Below the pieces are notes generated by a model that was not told the DNA's origin, searched no databases, and saw only the letters and a list, made by a program, of their open reading frames with translations. Below, one piece after another: positions 46,734 to 54,963 of a stretch of DNA of 64,000 nucleotides; within the stretch, counting starts at the first letter, position 1, and every line of letters begins with the position of its first letter. The translations under genes were made by a program, and so were the position numbers. The DNA comes from Planosporangium mesophilum (lineage in GTDB: Bacteria; Actinomycetota; Actinomycetes; Mycobacteriales; Micromonosporaceae), in contig NZ_BOON01000019.1 in NCBI RefSeq assembly GCF_016863255.1, positions 62,001 through 126,000 of the forward strand, given 5' to 3'.

Positions 46734-47604
46734 GGTGCTCTCCGGCGGCGTCGGCGTACTGGCGGGCGACGGCCGTGATCAACCGGGTCGACTCCTGCCT
46801 GCTGAACGCGGCCGCCGTCATGTGGTTGTAGGCCAGCGTACACCGGCGAAGATCGTCGTCTTTCTCCATGTACAGGTTGCCGGCCTGCCCCTCGACGTAG
46901 GCGACTGGCGAGTGCATGCGGTCGTCGAACTCGAAGATCGTCAGTGCACCGCGGACACCCGGGTAGCCGCCATGTGAGAGCGGCACAACCTGCAACGTCA
47001 GCCGTTTGGTCATTGCCGCCAAGTGCTTGAGCTGCGCTGCCATGACTGCCTTACCGCCGACCTCGCGACGCAGCACGGACTCGTCGAGTATCACCCACAG
47101 TTCCGGTGGCTCATCATCGAGCACCCTGCGCTGCCGTTCCAGCTTGATCTTTACCTGGCGCTCGACCTCTTCATCGGTCAGCAGGCCGCCGTCCCAGGTC
47201 TCGGCGATGGCTCGTGCGTAGTCCTCGGTTTGCAGGAGTCCATGCACGATCATCGGCTCGAAAATCCTGATACTCGTCGCCGCGCTCTCCAAGCCGAGGA
47301 ACGTCGCGAACGGCGCCGGTACCTGGCCGAACGTCGACCACCAGCCGCGCTGCTTACCGAGTCGCTGCAGTTCCATGAACGACTCGCGCGTTTCCGCGTC
47401 GCTCACGCCGTACACGTCGAGCATGAGAAGCAACTCGGCGCGCACGATCCCGACGTCACCGGCTTCGATCTTCTGCACCTTGCTGACCGAGCAGCCGAGC
47501 CGGTCGGCGATCTCCGCCTGGGAGACGCCGGCCGCTTCACGCATGCGGGCGAGCTGCTCACCGAGCTGCCAGCGCGGAATCGTGGGCCCGATCGGCTTCG
47601 GCAT
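46681..47604 (-). CDS. XRE-family regulator with DUF5753 (Scr1-type) domain
   Basis: A 307-residue protein. The N-terminal HTH is LGEQLARMREAAGVSQAEIADRLGCSVSKVQKIEAGDVGI. The DUF5753 domain has FEPMIVHGLLQTEDYARAI, LDESVLRREVGG and VQVVPLSHGGYPG-like segments (LTLQVVPLSHGGYPGVRGA). The ATG at 47604 has GGGAGCG upstream; the frame opens further to 47658. It forms a pair with the overlapping DUF397 gene. Confidence 0.92.
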   Translation of the reverse strand: MPKPIGPTIPRWQLGEQLARMREAAGVSQAEIADRLGCSVSKVQKIEAGDVGIVRAELLLMLDVYGVSDAETRESFMELQRLGKQRGWWSTFGQVPAPFATFLGLESAATSIRIFEPMIVHGLLQTEDYARAIAETWDGGLLTDEEVERQVKIKLERQRRVLDDEPPELWVILDESVLRREVGGKAVMAAQLKHLAAMTKRLTLQVVPLSHGGYPGVRGALTIFEFDDRMHSPVAYVEGQAGNLYMEKDDDLRRCTLAYNHMTAAAFSRQESTRLITAVARQYADAAGEHRDTRSVPRRVAQEHEVR

Positions 47605-47627
47605 CGCACCGCTCCCCTCAGATGCAC

Positions 47628-47690
47628 CAAGTCTTATCGATGCCGATTGCAGAGACAAGCATGATGAGAAAACTTACGACATAAGATTGA
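47628..47690. promoter_or_regulatory. AT-rich divergent promoter region with TCTTAT/ATAAGA half-sites
   Basis: The intergenic region between the XRE/DUF5753 gene and the small Cys-rich gene is the most AT-rich stretch nearby. TCTTAT and ATAAGA occur about 50 nt apart in inverted orientation. On the minus strand TTGTCT and TAAGAC (about 16-nt spacing) could form the regulator's promoter. Confidence 0.4.
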
Positions 47691-47753
47691 CGGCCGACGA
47701 ACGCTGATGCAACGCTGACGCCGGGTTCACGACGGTCCAAAGAGGAGTCGACG

Positions 47754-48002
47754 GTGGACGACGACGACCACAGGCCCGATCATCAGCAGCGGCCGTTCAC
47801 GGTGCCGTTCAGCGCAATGGCGTCCGAAGCAGACATGACGACGGCGCGCCGACTGCTCGCCGTTCACCGGCCACGTACCGTCGCCCGGCAGGTCTGCACC
47901 GGCTGCGGCAAGGCGTGGCCCTGCCTGGACATGCTCTACGCCTGGGCGATGATCAACGAGAAGCCCGGGCCGACGGATCCAGGCGTGACGGACGGGCACT
48001 GA
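47754..48002 (+). CDS. Small Cys-rich (zinc-ribbon-like) protein, copy 1
   Basis: 82 residues. The start is GTG 47754 with AGAGGAG upstream. Core motif VCTGCGKAWPCLDMLYAW in the C-terminal half; the first half is polar. The C-x2-C-G...WPC pattern suggests a small metal site. The next gene carries the same core, so the two look like a tandem duplication. Similar small proteins are common near XRE regulators in actinomycetes. The function is unknown. Confidence 0.65.
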   Translation: MDDDDHRPDHQQRPFTVPFSAMASEADMTTARRLLAVHRPRTVARQVCTGCGKAWPCLDMLYAWAMINEKPGPTDPGVTDGH

Positions 48003-48007
48003 CCGGG

Positions 48008-48268
48008 ATGGGCGTGTACGAGTCCCAGGTCGTCGCCTTCGCGCGCTACGCGGCGGCCCAGGTCGCGTACCACGAGCGGGTGGTCGCGCAGCACCAGATC
48101 GATGGCACCGGGTGCTGCCGGTCCTGCGGCCGGGTATGGCCCTGCGACCAGCTCCAGCACAGCCGGGGAATGGTTGACCACTTCAGCCAGTGGGCACTGG
48201 CGGAGAAACAAGCCATCCCGGATCCCGAACTGGTACGGCCGTACGTCGAGCCGGTCGGCGACGGATGA
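48008..48268 (+). CDS. Small Cys-rich (zinc-ribbon-like) protein, copy 2
   Basis: 86 residues from ATG 48008, 5 nt after the previous stop. Core motif CCRSCGRVWPCDQLQHSRG, matching the first copy; the flanks are different (AFARYAAAQVAYHERVVAQHQ before it, DHFSQWALAEKQ after). It is probably cotranscribed with copy 1. It converges on the XRE-TPR regulator (8-nt gap). The function is unknown. Confidence 0.65.
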   Translation: MGVYESQVVAFARYAAAQVAYHERVVAQHQIDGTGCCRSCGRVWPCDQLQHSRGMVDHFSQWALAEKQAIPDPELVRPYVEPVGDG

Positions 48269-48276
48269 TCCGGTGT

Positions 48277-49683
48277 TTACGGCTCGACACGTACCCGACC
48301 CGCAAGTTCGCGCAGCTCAGGCATGCTCCGCTGGCCGGGAGACGAAAGGAGCGACCGGACCAGACCACGCACCACCGGCCGGGCACGTACCTCTTCCGGC
48401 GCGAGCCGCTCAGCGGTGAGCAGTGCCCGGTAGCACTCCGCCGGCTTGTCCCACCGGCAGTACGCCCGGGCGACGTCCACCCAATAGCGTGCCTGCCGTT
48501 CCGGCAATCGGATCGAACCCGTGGGGACGCTCGCGGCGAGATCGATCGCGGTACCGAAGTCGCCCAGGGCGGACGCCGCACTGATCTGGAAGAGCGTGAC
48601 GTTGGTGGGACCGAACGCGGTCCACCTGTCGTTGCGGTCCCGGCCCAACTGCCGGGCAATCGCACCGGCCTCAGCAAAGAGATCCCGTGCGGTCGTGCGA
48701 TCCCCCGCTTTCGCAGCGGTATATCCGGCATTGGTCAACAGAATGCCGCGTACGGACAACGCCTCCGGCGCCGGCGTCGCGCCCTCGACATGCAGTCGAT
48801 CAGCGAAGGTCACCGCCCTCGTCAGCGCCTGGGTGTGATGCCCCGCTCTGCGGGCGAGCATGGACAGTGTCCGTGTCGACTCCGCCTCGGCGAGGACGCT
48901 ACCGCTGGCGCGCGCCGCCGCCATGGCGCGCTCCGCACTGATCCAGTCGATCCCCCCGGCGTCGAACTTCACGCAGGCATGGGCAACGACGTTGTACGTC
49001 TCCGCCAGCGCTTCCTGCACCGCGAGTCTGTCGTCGCCATCGACATGATCGGCCGTACTGGCGGCGGCGATCACCAGCCGCGGTAGCTGTGCCGCCAGCG
49101 ACGAGTACCGGCAGGCTTGAAAATCGTCCTTGACCGCGCTGAGCGCGGCTTGCAGACGAGCGAGCGGAACCGGGTCGGCGGTCGGCATCCGATCGCGCAG
49201 GAGCAACTCGGCGAGCCGGGAGACCAGGAGATCAGCAGGCTCGCTCGGGCCGGCCGCCGAGGCCGGCTGCCATGGAATCGCGGACAGCGCGACGGCACCG
49301 CTCATACCGATCAGCAGGTCCCGCCGTCGCACCGAGCTTTCACCGCCTCCTTGGCTCACCTCAGCGCCCACCATAAAGCCCTGCCCGCCCAATTCGAAGT
49401 AATGCGGGCTGCCCGTCGCATAACGATCGGGCGCGAGACCGAACAGGTGCGGAGGTATCCCCAATACCCCGGCGAAGCGCCGGAGGACGTCCACATCGGT
49501 CAACGGTTGCCGGCCGCTCTCCAGCCGGGAGATCTGCGAGGCGGAGTACCCGCAGAGGGCTCCGAGCTCGGCCTGGGTGAGGCCACGCGCGACACGTACC
49601 TGGCGCAGTATCGCCCCTGCTCCAGGGCCACTGGCACGATCACGGGCGCGCACCCGCCCCGGCGTCGTGTGGTCGACACCCAT
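48277..49683 (-). CDS. XRE-family regulator with TPR-like C-terminal domain
   Basis: A 468-residue protein. The N-terminal HTH is LRQVRVARGLTQAELGALCGYSASQISRLESGRQPL. An internal RRRDLLIGMSGAVALSAIP segment resembles a twin-arginine signal but lies inside the protein, as is common in this family. The rest is all-helical with tetratricopeptide-like spacing (LVSRLAELLLRD; AEAESTRTLSMLARRAGHHTQAL; AGDRTTARDLFAEAGAIARQLG), suggesting peptide or protein sensing. ATG 49683 has a weak GGAG. A 26-bp palindrome lies 46 nt upstream. Confidence 0.9.
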   Translation of the reverse strand: MGVDHTTPGRVRARDRASGPGAGAILRQVRVARGLTQAELGALCGYSASQISRLESGRQPLTDVDVLRRFAGVLGIPPHLFGLAPDRYATGSPHYFELGGQGFMVGAEVSQGGGESSVRRRDLLIGMSGAVALSAIPWQPASAAGPSEPADLLVSRLAELLLRDRMPTADPVPLARLQAALSAVKDDFQACRYSSLAAQLPRLVIAAASTADHVDGDDRLAVQEALAETYNVVAHACVKFDAGGIDWISAERAMAAARASGSVLAEAESTRTLSMLARRAGHHTQALTRAVTFADRLHVEGATPAPEALSVRGILLTNAGYTAAKAGDRTTARDLFAEAGAIARQLGRDRNDRWTAFGPTNVTLFQISAASALGDFGTAIDLAASVPTGSIRLPERQARYWVDVARAYCRWDKPAECYRALLTAERLAPEEVRARPVVRGLVRSLLSSPGQRSMPELRELAGRVRVEP

Positions 49684-49728
49684 CGTTGGCTCCGCGGGGA
49701 TTAGGCCTACGCCCACGGTAAGGCCGGC

Positions 49729-49754
49729 GCACGTGAATTCCGCAATTCACGTGC
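49729..49754. promoter_or_regulatory. 26-bp palindrome, probable operator
   Basis: Perfect 11-bp arms GCACGTGAATT/AATTCACGTGC around CCGC, between the XRE-TPR gene and a small membrane-protein gene. A symmetric site of this length next to an HTH gene suggests autoregulation of both divergent genes. Confidence 0.65.
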
Positions 49755-49855
49755 AGAACCTGCATGTCGTGTGTGCGATCCACCGATCGCCTTCCGGCTG
49801 CCGTCACCGCACCCGTTCATGGGATCAGAGCCAACGGTCCACCGGAGGAGCAACG

Positions 49856-50017
49856 ATGTGGCACGCATCAGGACCCGATCCGCTTTCCCTCGTCAGCCAG
49901 CTGATCGGTCTGTGTGTAGGCCTGGCCCAGGCTGTTACCGCAGTGGCGATTGCTCGGACCGCGCTGAGGCGCCGGTCGCCCCATCGTTCGCGGCGGAGGA
50001 AAGAACCGGGAGACTGA
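49856..50017 (+). CDS. Small single-helix membrane protein
   Basis: 53 residues from ATG 49856 with GGAGGAG at 6 nt. One hydrophobic segment, SLVSQLIGLCVGLAQAVTAVAI, then a strongly basic tail (RTALRRRSPHRSRRRK). It is divergent from the XRE-TPR regulator across the 26-bp palindrome. Size and topology would fit a toxin-like or signalling micro-protein; that is inference. Confidence 0.55.
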   Translation: MWHASGPDPLSLVSQLIGLCVGLAQAVTAVAIARTALRRRSPHRSRRRKEPGD

Positions 50018-50115
50018 ACGGGGAGCGCCCGCACAGCTACCCGATATCGAATCAGGGCTCAGCCTGATTCCACCGTCACGCTTGGTCGAAGCCGGGTCGG
50101 CTACCCCAGTACGGA

Positions 50116-51696
50116 TCATCCGCCGGCAAGCCGGAGGCGGGCCAGCACATCAGCGACTTCCTGACTGTCCTCATGCTGCGGGCCGTAGACGACGCAGAGA
50201 TCGTCGTACAGCGGCTGCAACTCGGCTACCGCCTCCGAGGCCTTGCCCTCGGAGAGCAGCAGCATGCCGATGTTGCGGCGCAGATCCAGGGCCGTGGGGC
50301 TGGCGTCCCCGTCGGCGGCGCGCACCTGGGCCAGCACCTGCTCGAACTGACGCAGGGCCGCCGTGGCCTGGCCGAGCTCGGCCCGACAGTAGGCCGCCTC
50401 CCGGAGGCAGTCCAGGGCATCCGGACTGGCCGGACCTGCCGTACGCGCGTAGGCCGCGGCGAGGGCGTCGAACTCCGGCAGGGCCCGGCGGAAGTCCCCG
50501 CCGAGGACGAGGATGGCCGCACGACGCGAACGCAGCCCCAGCACGCGGGGGCTCTCGGCGCCGAGCGCAGCGGCTGCCGGGTCGATCACCTTCTGGAGGA
50601 CCTCCGCCGCCTGGGCGAAACGCTCGTCGTTCAGCAACTCGTCGGACTGCGACACCGCCGCCTTGATCGCGTCCCGTAGTTCGGCGTCAACGACCGCTGC
50701 CGGCCTGACGGTCGGGGCGACGGGCCTCGACACGGGCGGGGTCTCAGGCCGGGGACGCGGCGAGTTCGGCCGGCGGTACAGGAGCGTGGGGTCGGGCATC
50801 CCGACCGGTCCCCGCTCGGTCACCGCCGCGTCAGCCCCGGGCAGCGGCAGGAAGGGCAGCAGTCGCTCGTACACCTCGTAGGCATCGGCCGGCCGCTTCT
50901 CGGGCACCTTGGCGAGCAGCTCGAGTACCAGCTCTTCCAGCGCGGCGGGCACGTCGGAGCGCAGTTCACTCAGAGGACGCGGCGCTTCGTAGACGTGCTG
51001 GTGCATGAGCCGGAAATCATTACCGCCCTCGAACACGGGTTGCCCGCTGAGGAGTTCATGCAGCACGCAGCCCAGGGCGTACAGGTCGCTGCGGGGTGTG
51101 ATCTGCACGCCCTGGATCTGCTCCGGCGGCATGTACCGACTGGTGCCCATGGGGCTGCCGGTGACGGTGAGCCGGGTGACGTCGGTGCGCAGGATGGAGG
51201 CGATGCCGAAGTCGAGGAGCTTGACCGCGCCACTCTCGGACACCAGGACGTTGTCGGGCTTGAGATCCCGGTGGACGACGGGGACCGCGTGGGCGTGGGA
51301 GAGGACGGTGCAGATCTGGGCGGCGACGGCGGCGGCCCACGTGACGGGCAACGGCTGTTCGGGGTTGATGAAGGCGCGCAGCGAGGTGCCCCGGACAAGC
51401 TCCATCACCAGGTACACCCGGTCGTACGAGCGGTCGAGCACGGCGTCGTAGACCTGCGGCACGCCGTGGTGCTGGATGCGGGCGAGGACGCGGGCCTCCC
51501 GGCGGAAGCGCTTGGCGAACTCCTCGGCCTGCTCGGGAGTGGAGACCACATCGGAGCGGATGAGCTTGACGGCGACCTCGCGGTCGAGCACCCCGTCGTA
51601 CCCGCGCCAGACGCGTCCCATACCTCCCGAGTCGAGCTGCTCGACCAGCTCGTACCGGCCGGCGATCGGCCCTGCCTGCACTGTCCCCGCCTTCAC
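50116..51696 (-). CDS. Hanks-type Ser/Thr protein kinase, soluble, with TPR-like C-terminus
   Basis: A 526-residue protein. The kinase domain covers about residues 12-275: Gly-loop LDSGGMGRVWRG, VAVKLI with the ATP lysine, catalytic loop HRDLKPDNVL, DFG (KLLDFGIAS), an activation loop rich in Thr/Ser and the motif MPPEQI. After a Pro/Arg linker the C-terminal 200 residues are helical with TPR-like spacing (ALPEFDALAAAYARTAGP; CRAELGQATAALRQFEQVLAQV). There is no membrane helix, unlike PknB. The GTG at 51696 has a weak ribosome site. It is the fifth codirectional gene after hsdR, 71 nt downstream. Confidence 0.92.
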   Translation of the reverse strand: MKAGTVQAGPIAGRYELVEQLDSGGMGRVWRGYDGVLDREVAVKLIRSDVVSTPEQAEEFAKRFRREARVLARIQHHGVPQVYDAVLDRSYDRVYLVMELVRGTSLRAFINPEQPLPVTWAAAVAAQICTVLSHAHAVPVVHRDLKPDNVLVSESGAVKLLDFGIASILRTDVTRLTVTGSPMGTSRYMPPEQIQGVQITPRSDLYALGCVLHELLSGQPVFEGGNDFRLMHQHVYEAPRPLSELRSDVPAALEELVLELLAKVPEKRPADAYEVYERLLPFLPLPGADAAVTERGPVGMPDPTLLYRRPNSPRPRPETPPVSRPVAPTVRPAAVVDAELRDAIKAAVSQSDELLNDERFAQAAEVLQKVIDPAAAALGAESPRVLGLRSRRAAILVLGGDFRRALPEFDALAAAYARTAGPASPDALDCLREAAYCRAELGQATAALRQFEQVLAQVRAADGDASPTALDLRRNIGMLLLSEGKASEAVAELQPLYDDLCVVYGPQHEDSQEVADVLARLRLAGG

Positions 51697-51767
51697 GTGG
51701 GCTGCCCTGTCGATGGACCAGTGTCCCCGCCGAGGAGATCAATCGTCCAGAGCTGCCTGCCTCCATC

Positions 51768-54700
51768 TCAAGCGGCGTCGTCCACCACGCCTTCCTGGCG
51801 CCGGATCATCCGCCACGCGGCACTGCGGGCGCTGCGGTTGAGGGAACTGCGGAAGTTCTTCTCCGGGTCGAAGTACTTCTGCCCGAGGTCGGCGATGGTG
51901 TCGAAGTGGTCCATCATCTTGTCCTCGAACACGGGGTCGAAGACGTGACCGAAGTTCTCCTCGTCGTTGGCCACGGCCGCCAGACGCACCTTCGGGTCGG
52001 CGATCGCCTCCTCGAAGGGCTTGATGACGTCCTGCTCGGTGAAGTCCGTGCCGTACTTCTCGTTGAACTTCTCGATGAGCTCCGACAGCAGGGACTTCTC
52101 CGGCTCCTTGGCGCCACCCGAGCCGTCACCGAAGCCCTTCATCAACGTCGGCCCCTCGGCGACCAGGCTGACGTCATGCTCGCCGGTCTTCTCCACCCGC
52201 ATGTGACTCAGGTCGATCTCACCGATGTCCACCCCACCATCCTGCCGTCGCGGCAGCCGGTTGAGCAGGTGCCGGCCGTAGAGGTACAGACGCTCCAGGT
52301 CGGAATCGGTGTAGGGGACGATCTGGGAGAGGAAGCTGTACTTGCGTACATAGTCGTTCAGGTCAGCGCGGAAGGCTTCGGCGGTTTCCTGGTCGTCCTC
52401 GTCGTCGCTGTCGAGCAGCGCGCTGAAGCGGGCGACCGCCGGACCGAGGTGCTGGTACAGCTCGGCGTGCAGCTTCTCCCACTTGGCCACATTGCCGGCG
52501 GCCTGCTCCTCGGCCGCCAGGTACGCCTCGACAAAGGCCTGCATCTCCGCCTCTACGAGCAGGGCCGGCGACATGACCTTGCTCTGTGCCGTGTAGAGCA
52601 GGTTGGGATCGGACGGGAGGGTGGCCGCCTCCTCGAAGTACGGCCGGAACGCGTCCTTGATGTCCTCCGCGTCGTTGACGAAGTCCAGCACGGCCAGGTC
52701 GGACTGGCTCTTGCGCTCCGCGGTGCGGTTGAGCCGGGACAGGGTCTGCACGGCGGAGATGCCGGCCAGCTTCTTGTTGACGTACATGGTGGTGAGCAGC
52801 GGCTGGTCGAAGCCGGTCTGGTACTTCTCCGCGACGACCAGGATCCGGTACTCCCTCTGGCCGGCGGCACCGGCCTGGGCCGCCTTGTCGTCCGCGCGGG
52901 TGTAGGCGAACGCCTTCGGCAGGGCGCTCTCCGGCAGGCCGCCGTTCTCCTTGGACTCGGTCGTCTCCTCGCCGTCGTAGGTGAGGGTGCCGGAGAAGGC
53001 CACCAGGACACCGGGGTCCGGATAGCCCAGGTCCTTGATGTACTTCTTGATCGAACGGGCCATCTGCACCGCGCTGTGCCGGGAGGCGGTGACCACCATG
53101 GCCTTGGCCCGGCCGCCGAGCCGGCCGGCGGTGTGGGCCCGGAAGTGCTCGACGACGATCTGCGCGTGCTGGGCGACCGTGGAGTCGTGGGTCAGCGCGT
53201 AGCGGGCGAGCAGGGAGTTCGCCTTCGAGGGATCGACCTCGCGCTCGTCCGGGTTCTCGTTGACCAGCTTCCAGTACGTGTTGTACGTGACGTAGTTGCG
53301 CAGCGGGTCGAGGATGAAGCCCTCTTCGATGGCCTGCCGCATCGAATAGGTGTGGAACGGCCGGTAGGTGCCGGTCTCGTCGAGTGTGCCGAACAGCTCC
53401 AGTGTCTTGTGCTTGGGCGTAGCAGTGAAGGCGAAGTAGGACAGGTTCGCGCTCCGCTGCCGCTTCTTGGCGTTGGCCGTCAGCTTCGCCTCGGTGTCCT
53501 TCGGCGCGGTGTCTTTCGGCGCGGCGGCGCTGGTGGCCCCCGGGTCGTCGGAGTCCGAGTCCAGGCCCAGATCCCGCAGCACGGCGCGGACGGAGGTGGC
53601 CGCGTCGCCGGACTGCGAGGAGTGGGCCTCGTCCACGATGATCGCGAATTTGCTGCCCTGGATCTCGGTGGGGTTGCGCTTGAGGTAGTCCACCAGGGCC
53701 GGGAAGGTGTGCAACGTGACGGTGACGATCTTCCCGGTCTCCTGGGAGAGCGCCTTCGCAAGCTGCTCGGACTTCGCCCCCTGCTTCTCGTCGATCTTCA
53801 CGACCAGCCCGGCGGTCTGCTCGAAGCTGCCGACCGTGTCCCGCAACTGCGAGTCCAGGTTCCGCCGGTCGGTGATGATGATGACCTTGTCGAAGACCGG
53901 AGATCCCGACCTGAGACCGGCCTTGACCGCATCCGGGTCGAGCTCGGCCGGGTCGGTGGACGTGTGCAGTGACGACAGGCGATGGGCGAGCCAGGCGATG
54001 GTGTTCGACTTGCCGGAGCCGGCCGAGGCCATGATGAGGTAGTTGTGACCGGCGCCGTGCCGGGCCGCATGGGCGGTCAGCTTCTTCACGGCGTGCCACT
54101 GGTGGTAGCGCGGGAAGATCAGACTCTTGCGGGTACGCCCGTCGGCGCCCTTCTCCTTCTGGAGGTGGACGAACCGCTCCAGCAGATCCAGCCAGTTGTC
54201 CCACTGCCAGACCTCTTCCCACAGGTACGAGGTGGCATAGGCACCGAAAGCGCCGGCCGGCGGGTTTCCCTTGCCTCCCGGCTTACCCGGACCTTCCGAG
54301 CCGGTGTTGAACGGCAGGAACCGGGTCTTCGCGCCGCGAAGCTGGGTGGTGACGAAGACCAGGTCCGGATCGACCGCGAAGTTGGCGATGACCCGACGGG
54401 AGAAGATCAGCTCGGACGGGTCGCGGTCGGTGCGGTACTGCTCCTTGGCGTGCTCCACCCCCTGGCCGGTGAGCGGGTTCTTCAGCTCGGCCGTGGCGAC
54501 CGGGATGCCGTTGAGGAACAAGGTGAGGTCGAGCCGGTTACCCCAGTCGGACTGCTTGGTGGCGTACGCCAACTCCTTGACGACCGTGAGGCGGTTCTTC
54601 CGGTATTCGGTGAGGATGTCGTCGGACTCCACAAAGGACGGCTTGAAGTACGCGACGCGGATGCGAACACCGTGGTCCTTGACGCCCTTGCGGAGCACGT

Positions 54701-54959
54701 CGAGCAGGCCGTCGGTCGTGATCGCCTGGTCGAGCCGCTTGGCGAAGCCGTGCTGCGCGGCGTCCCGGTCGCCACCGTAGAAGGTGACCAGCTCCTCCCA
54801 CTCGTCGGCCTGAGTGGCACCGATGAAGGTGAATAGCTGCGCGGTGTCGATGCCGAGGTCGGCTCGGTAGTCGGTGTTGTTGCCGAGCTCCCACCCGTTG
54901 GCCAGGAGGGAGGCGACGATCGCGTCACCGAAGACGGACTCGTGGTGGATGGGGCTCAT
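51768..54959 (-). CDS. hsdR: Type I restriction enzyme R subunit
   Basis: A 1063-residue protein. The N-terminal nuclease of the PD-(D/E)xK type has Asp near 144 (RLDLTLFLNG) and AELK at 157-160. The SF2 translocase follows: Walker A ASAGSGKSN (about 311-319), DEAH in IIVDEAHSSQS (443-446), FSGTLTYDGEE, VAEKYQTGFDQPLLTTMYVNKKL and a motif VI-like QTLSRLNRT. The C-terminal helical part should bind HsdM. It cleaves DNA at a distance after ATP-driven translocation when the site is unmethylated. The ATG start is 4 nt after the hsdS stop. Confidence 0.97.
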   Translation of the reverse strand: MSPIHHESVFGDAIVASLLANGWELGNNTDYRADLGIDTAQLFTFIGATQADEWEELVTFYGGDRDAAQHGFAKRLDQAITTDGLLDVLRKGVKDHGVRIRVAYFKPSFVESDDILTEYRKNRLTVVKELAYATKQSDWGNRLDLTLFLNGIPVATAELKNPLTGQGVEHAKEQYRTDRDPSELIFSRRVIANFAVDPDLVFVTTQLRGAKTRFLPFNTGSEGPGKPGGKGNPPAGAFGAYATSYLWEEVWQWDNWLDLLERFVHLQKEKGADGRTRKSLIFPRYHQWHAVKKLTAHAARHGAGHNYLIMASAGSGKSNTIAWLAHRLSSLHTSTDPAELDPDAVKAGLRSGSPVFDKVIIITDRRNLDSQLRDTVGSFEQTAGLVVKIDEKQGAKSEQLAKALSQETGKIVTVTLHTFPALVDYLKRNPTEIQGSKFAIIVDEAHSSQSGDAATSVRAVLRDLGLDSDSDDPGATSAAAPKDTAPKDTEAKLTANAKKRQRSANLSYFAFTATPKHKTLELFGTLDETGTYRPFHTYSMRQAIEEGFILDPLRNYVTYNTYWKLVNENPDEREVDPSKANSLLARYALTHDSTVAQHAQIVVEHFRAHTAGRLGGRAKAMVVTASRHSAVQMARSIKKYIKDLGYPDPGVLVAFSGTLTYDGEETTESKENGGLPESALPKAFAYTRADDKAAQAGAAGQREYRILVVAEKYQTGFDQPLLTTMYVNKKLAGISAVQTLSRLNRTAERKSQSDLAVLDFVNDAEDIKDAFRPYFEEAATLPSDPNLLYTAQSKVMSPALLVEAEMQAFVEAYLAAEEQAAGNVAKWEKLHAELYQHLGPAVARFSALLDSDDEDDQETAEAFRADLNDYVRKYSFLSQIVPYTDSDLERLYLYGRHLLNRLPRRQDGGVDIGEIDLSHMRVEKTGEHDVSLVAEGPTLMKGFGDGSGGAKEPEKSLLSELIEKFNEKYGTDFTEQDVIKPFEEAIADPKVRLAAVANDEENFGHVFDPVFEDKMMDHFDTIADLGQKYFDPEKNFRSSLNRSARSAAWRMIRRQEGVVDDAA

Positions 54960-54963
54960 GTGG

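Noticed and set aside
51906-53972. 688-codon plus-strand frame inside hsdR
   Set aside because: Antisense of motif-rich hsdR; repetitive Leu/Arg/Gly/Val composition.
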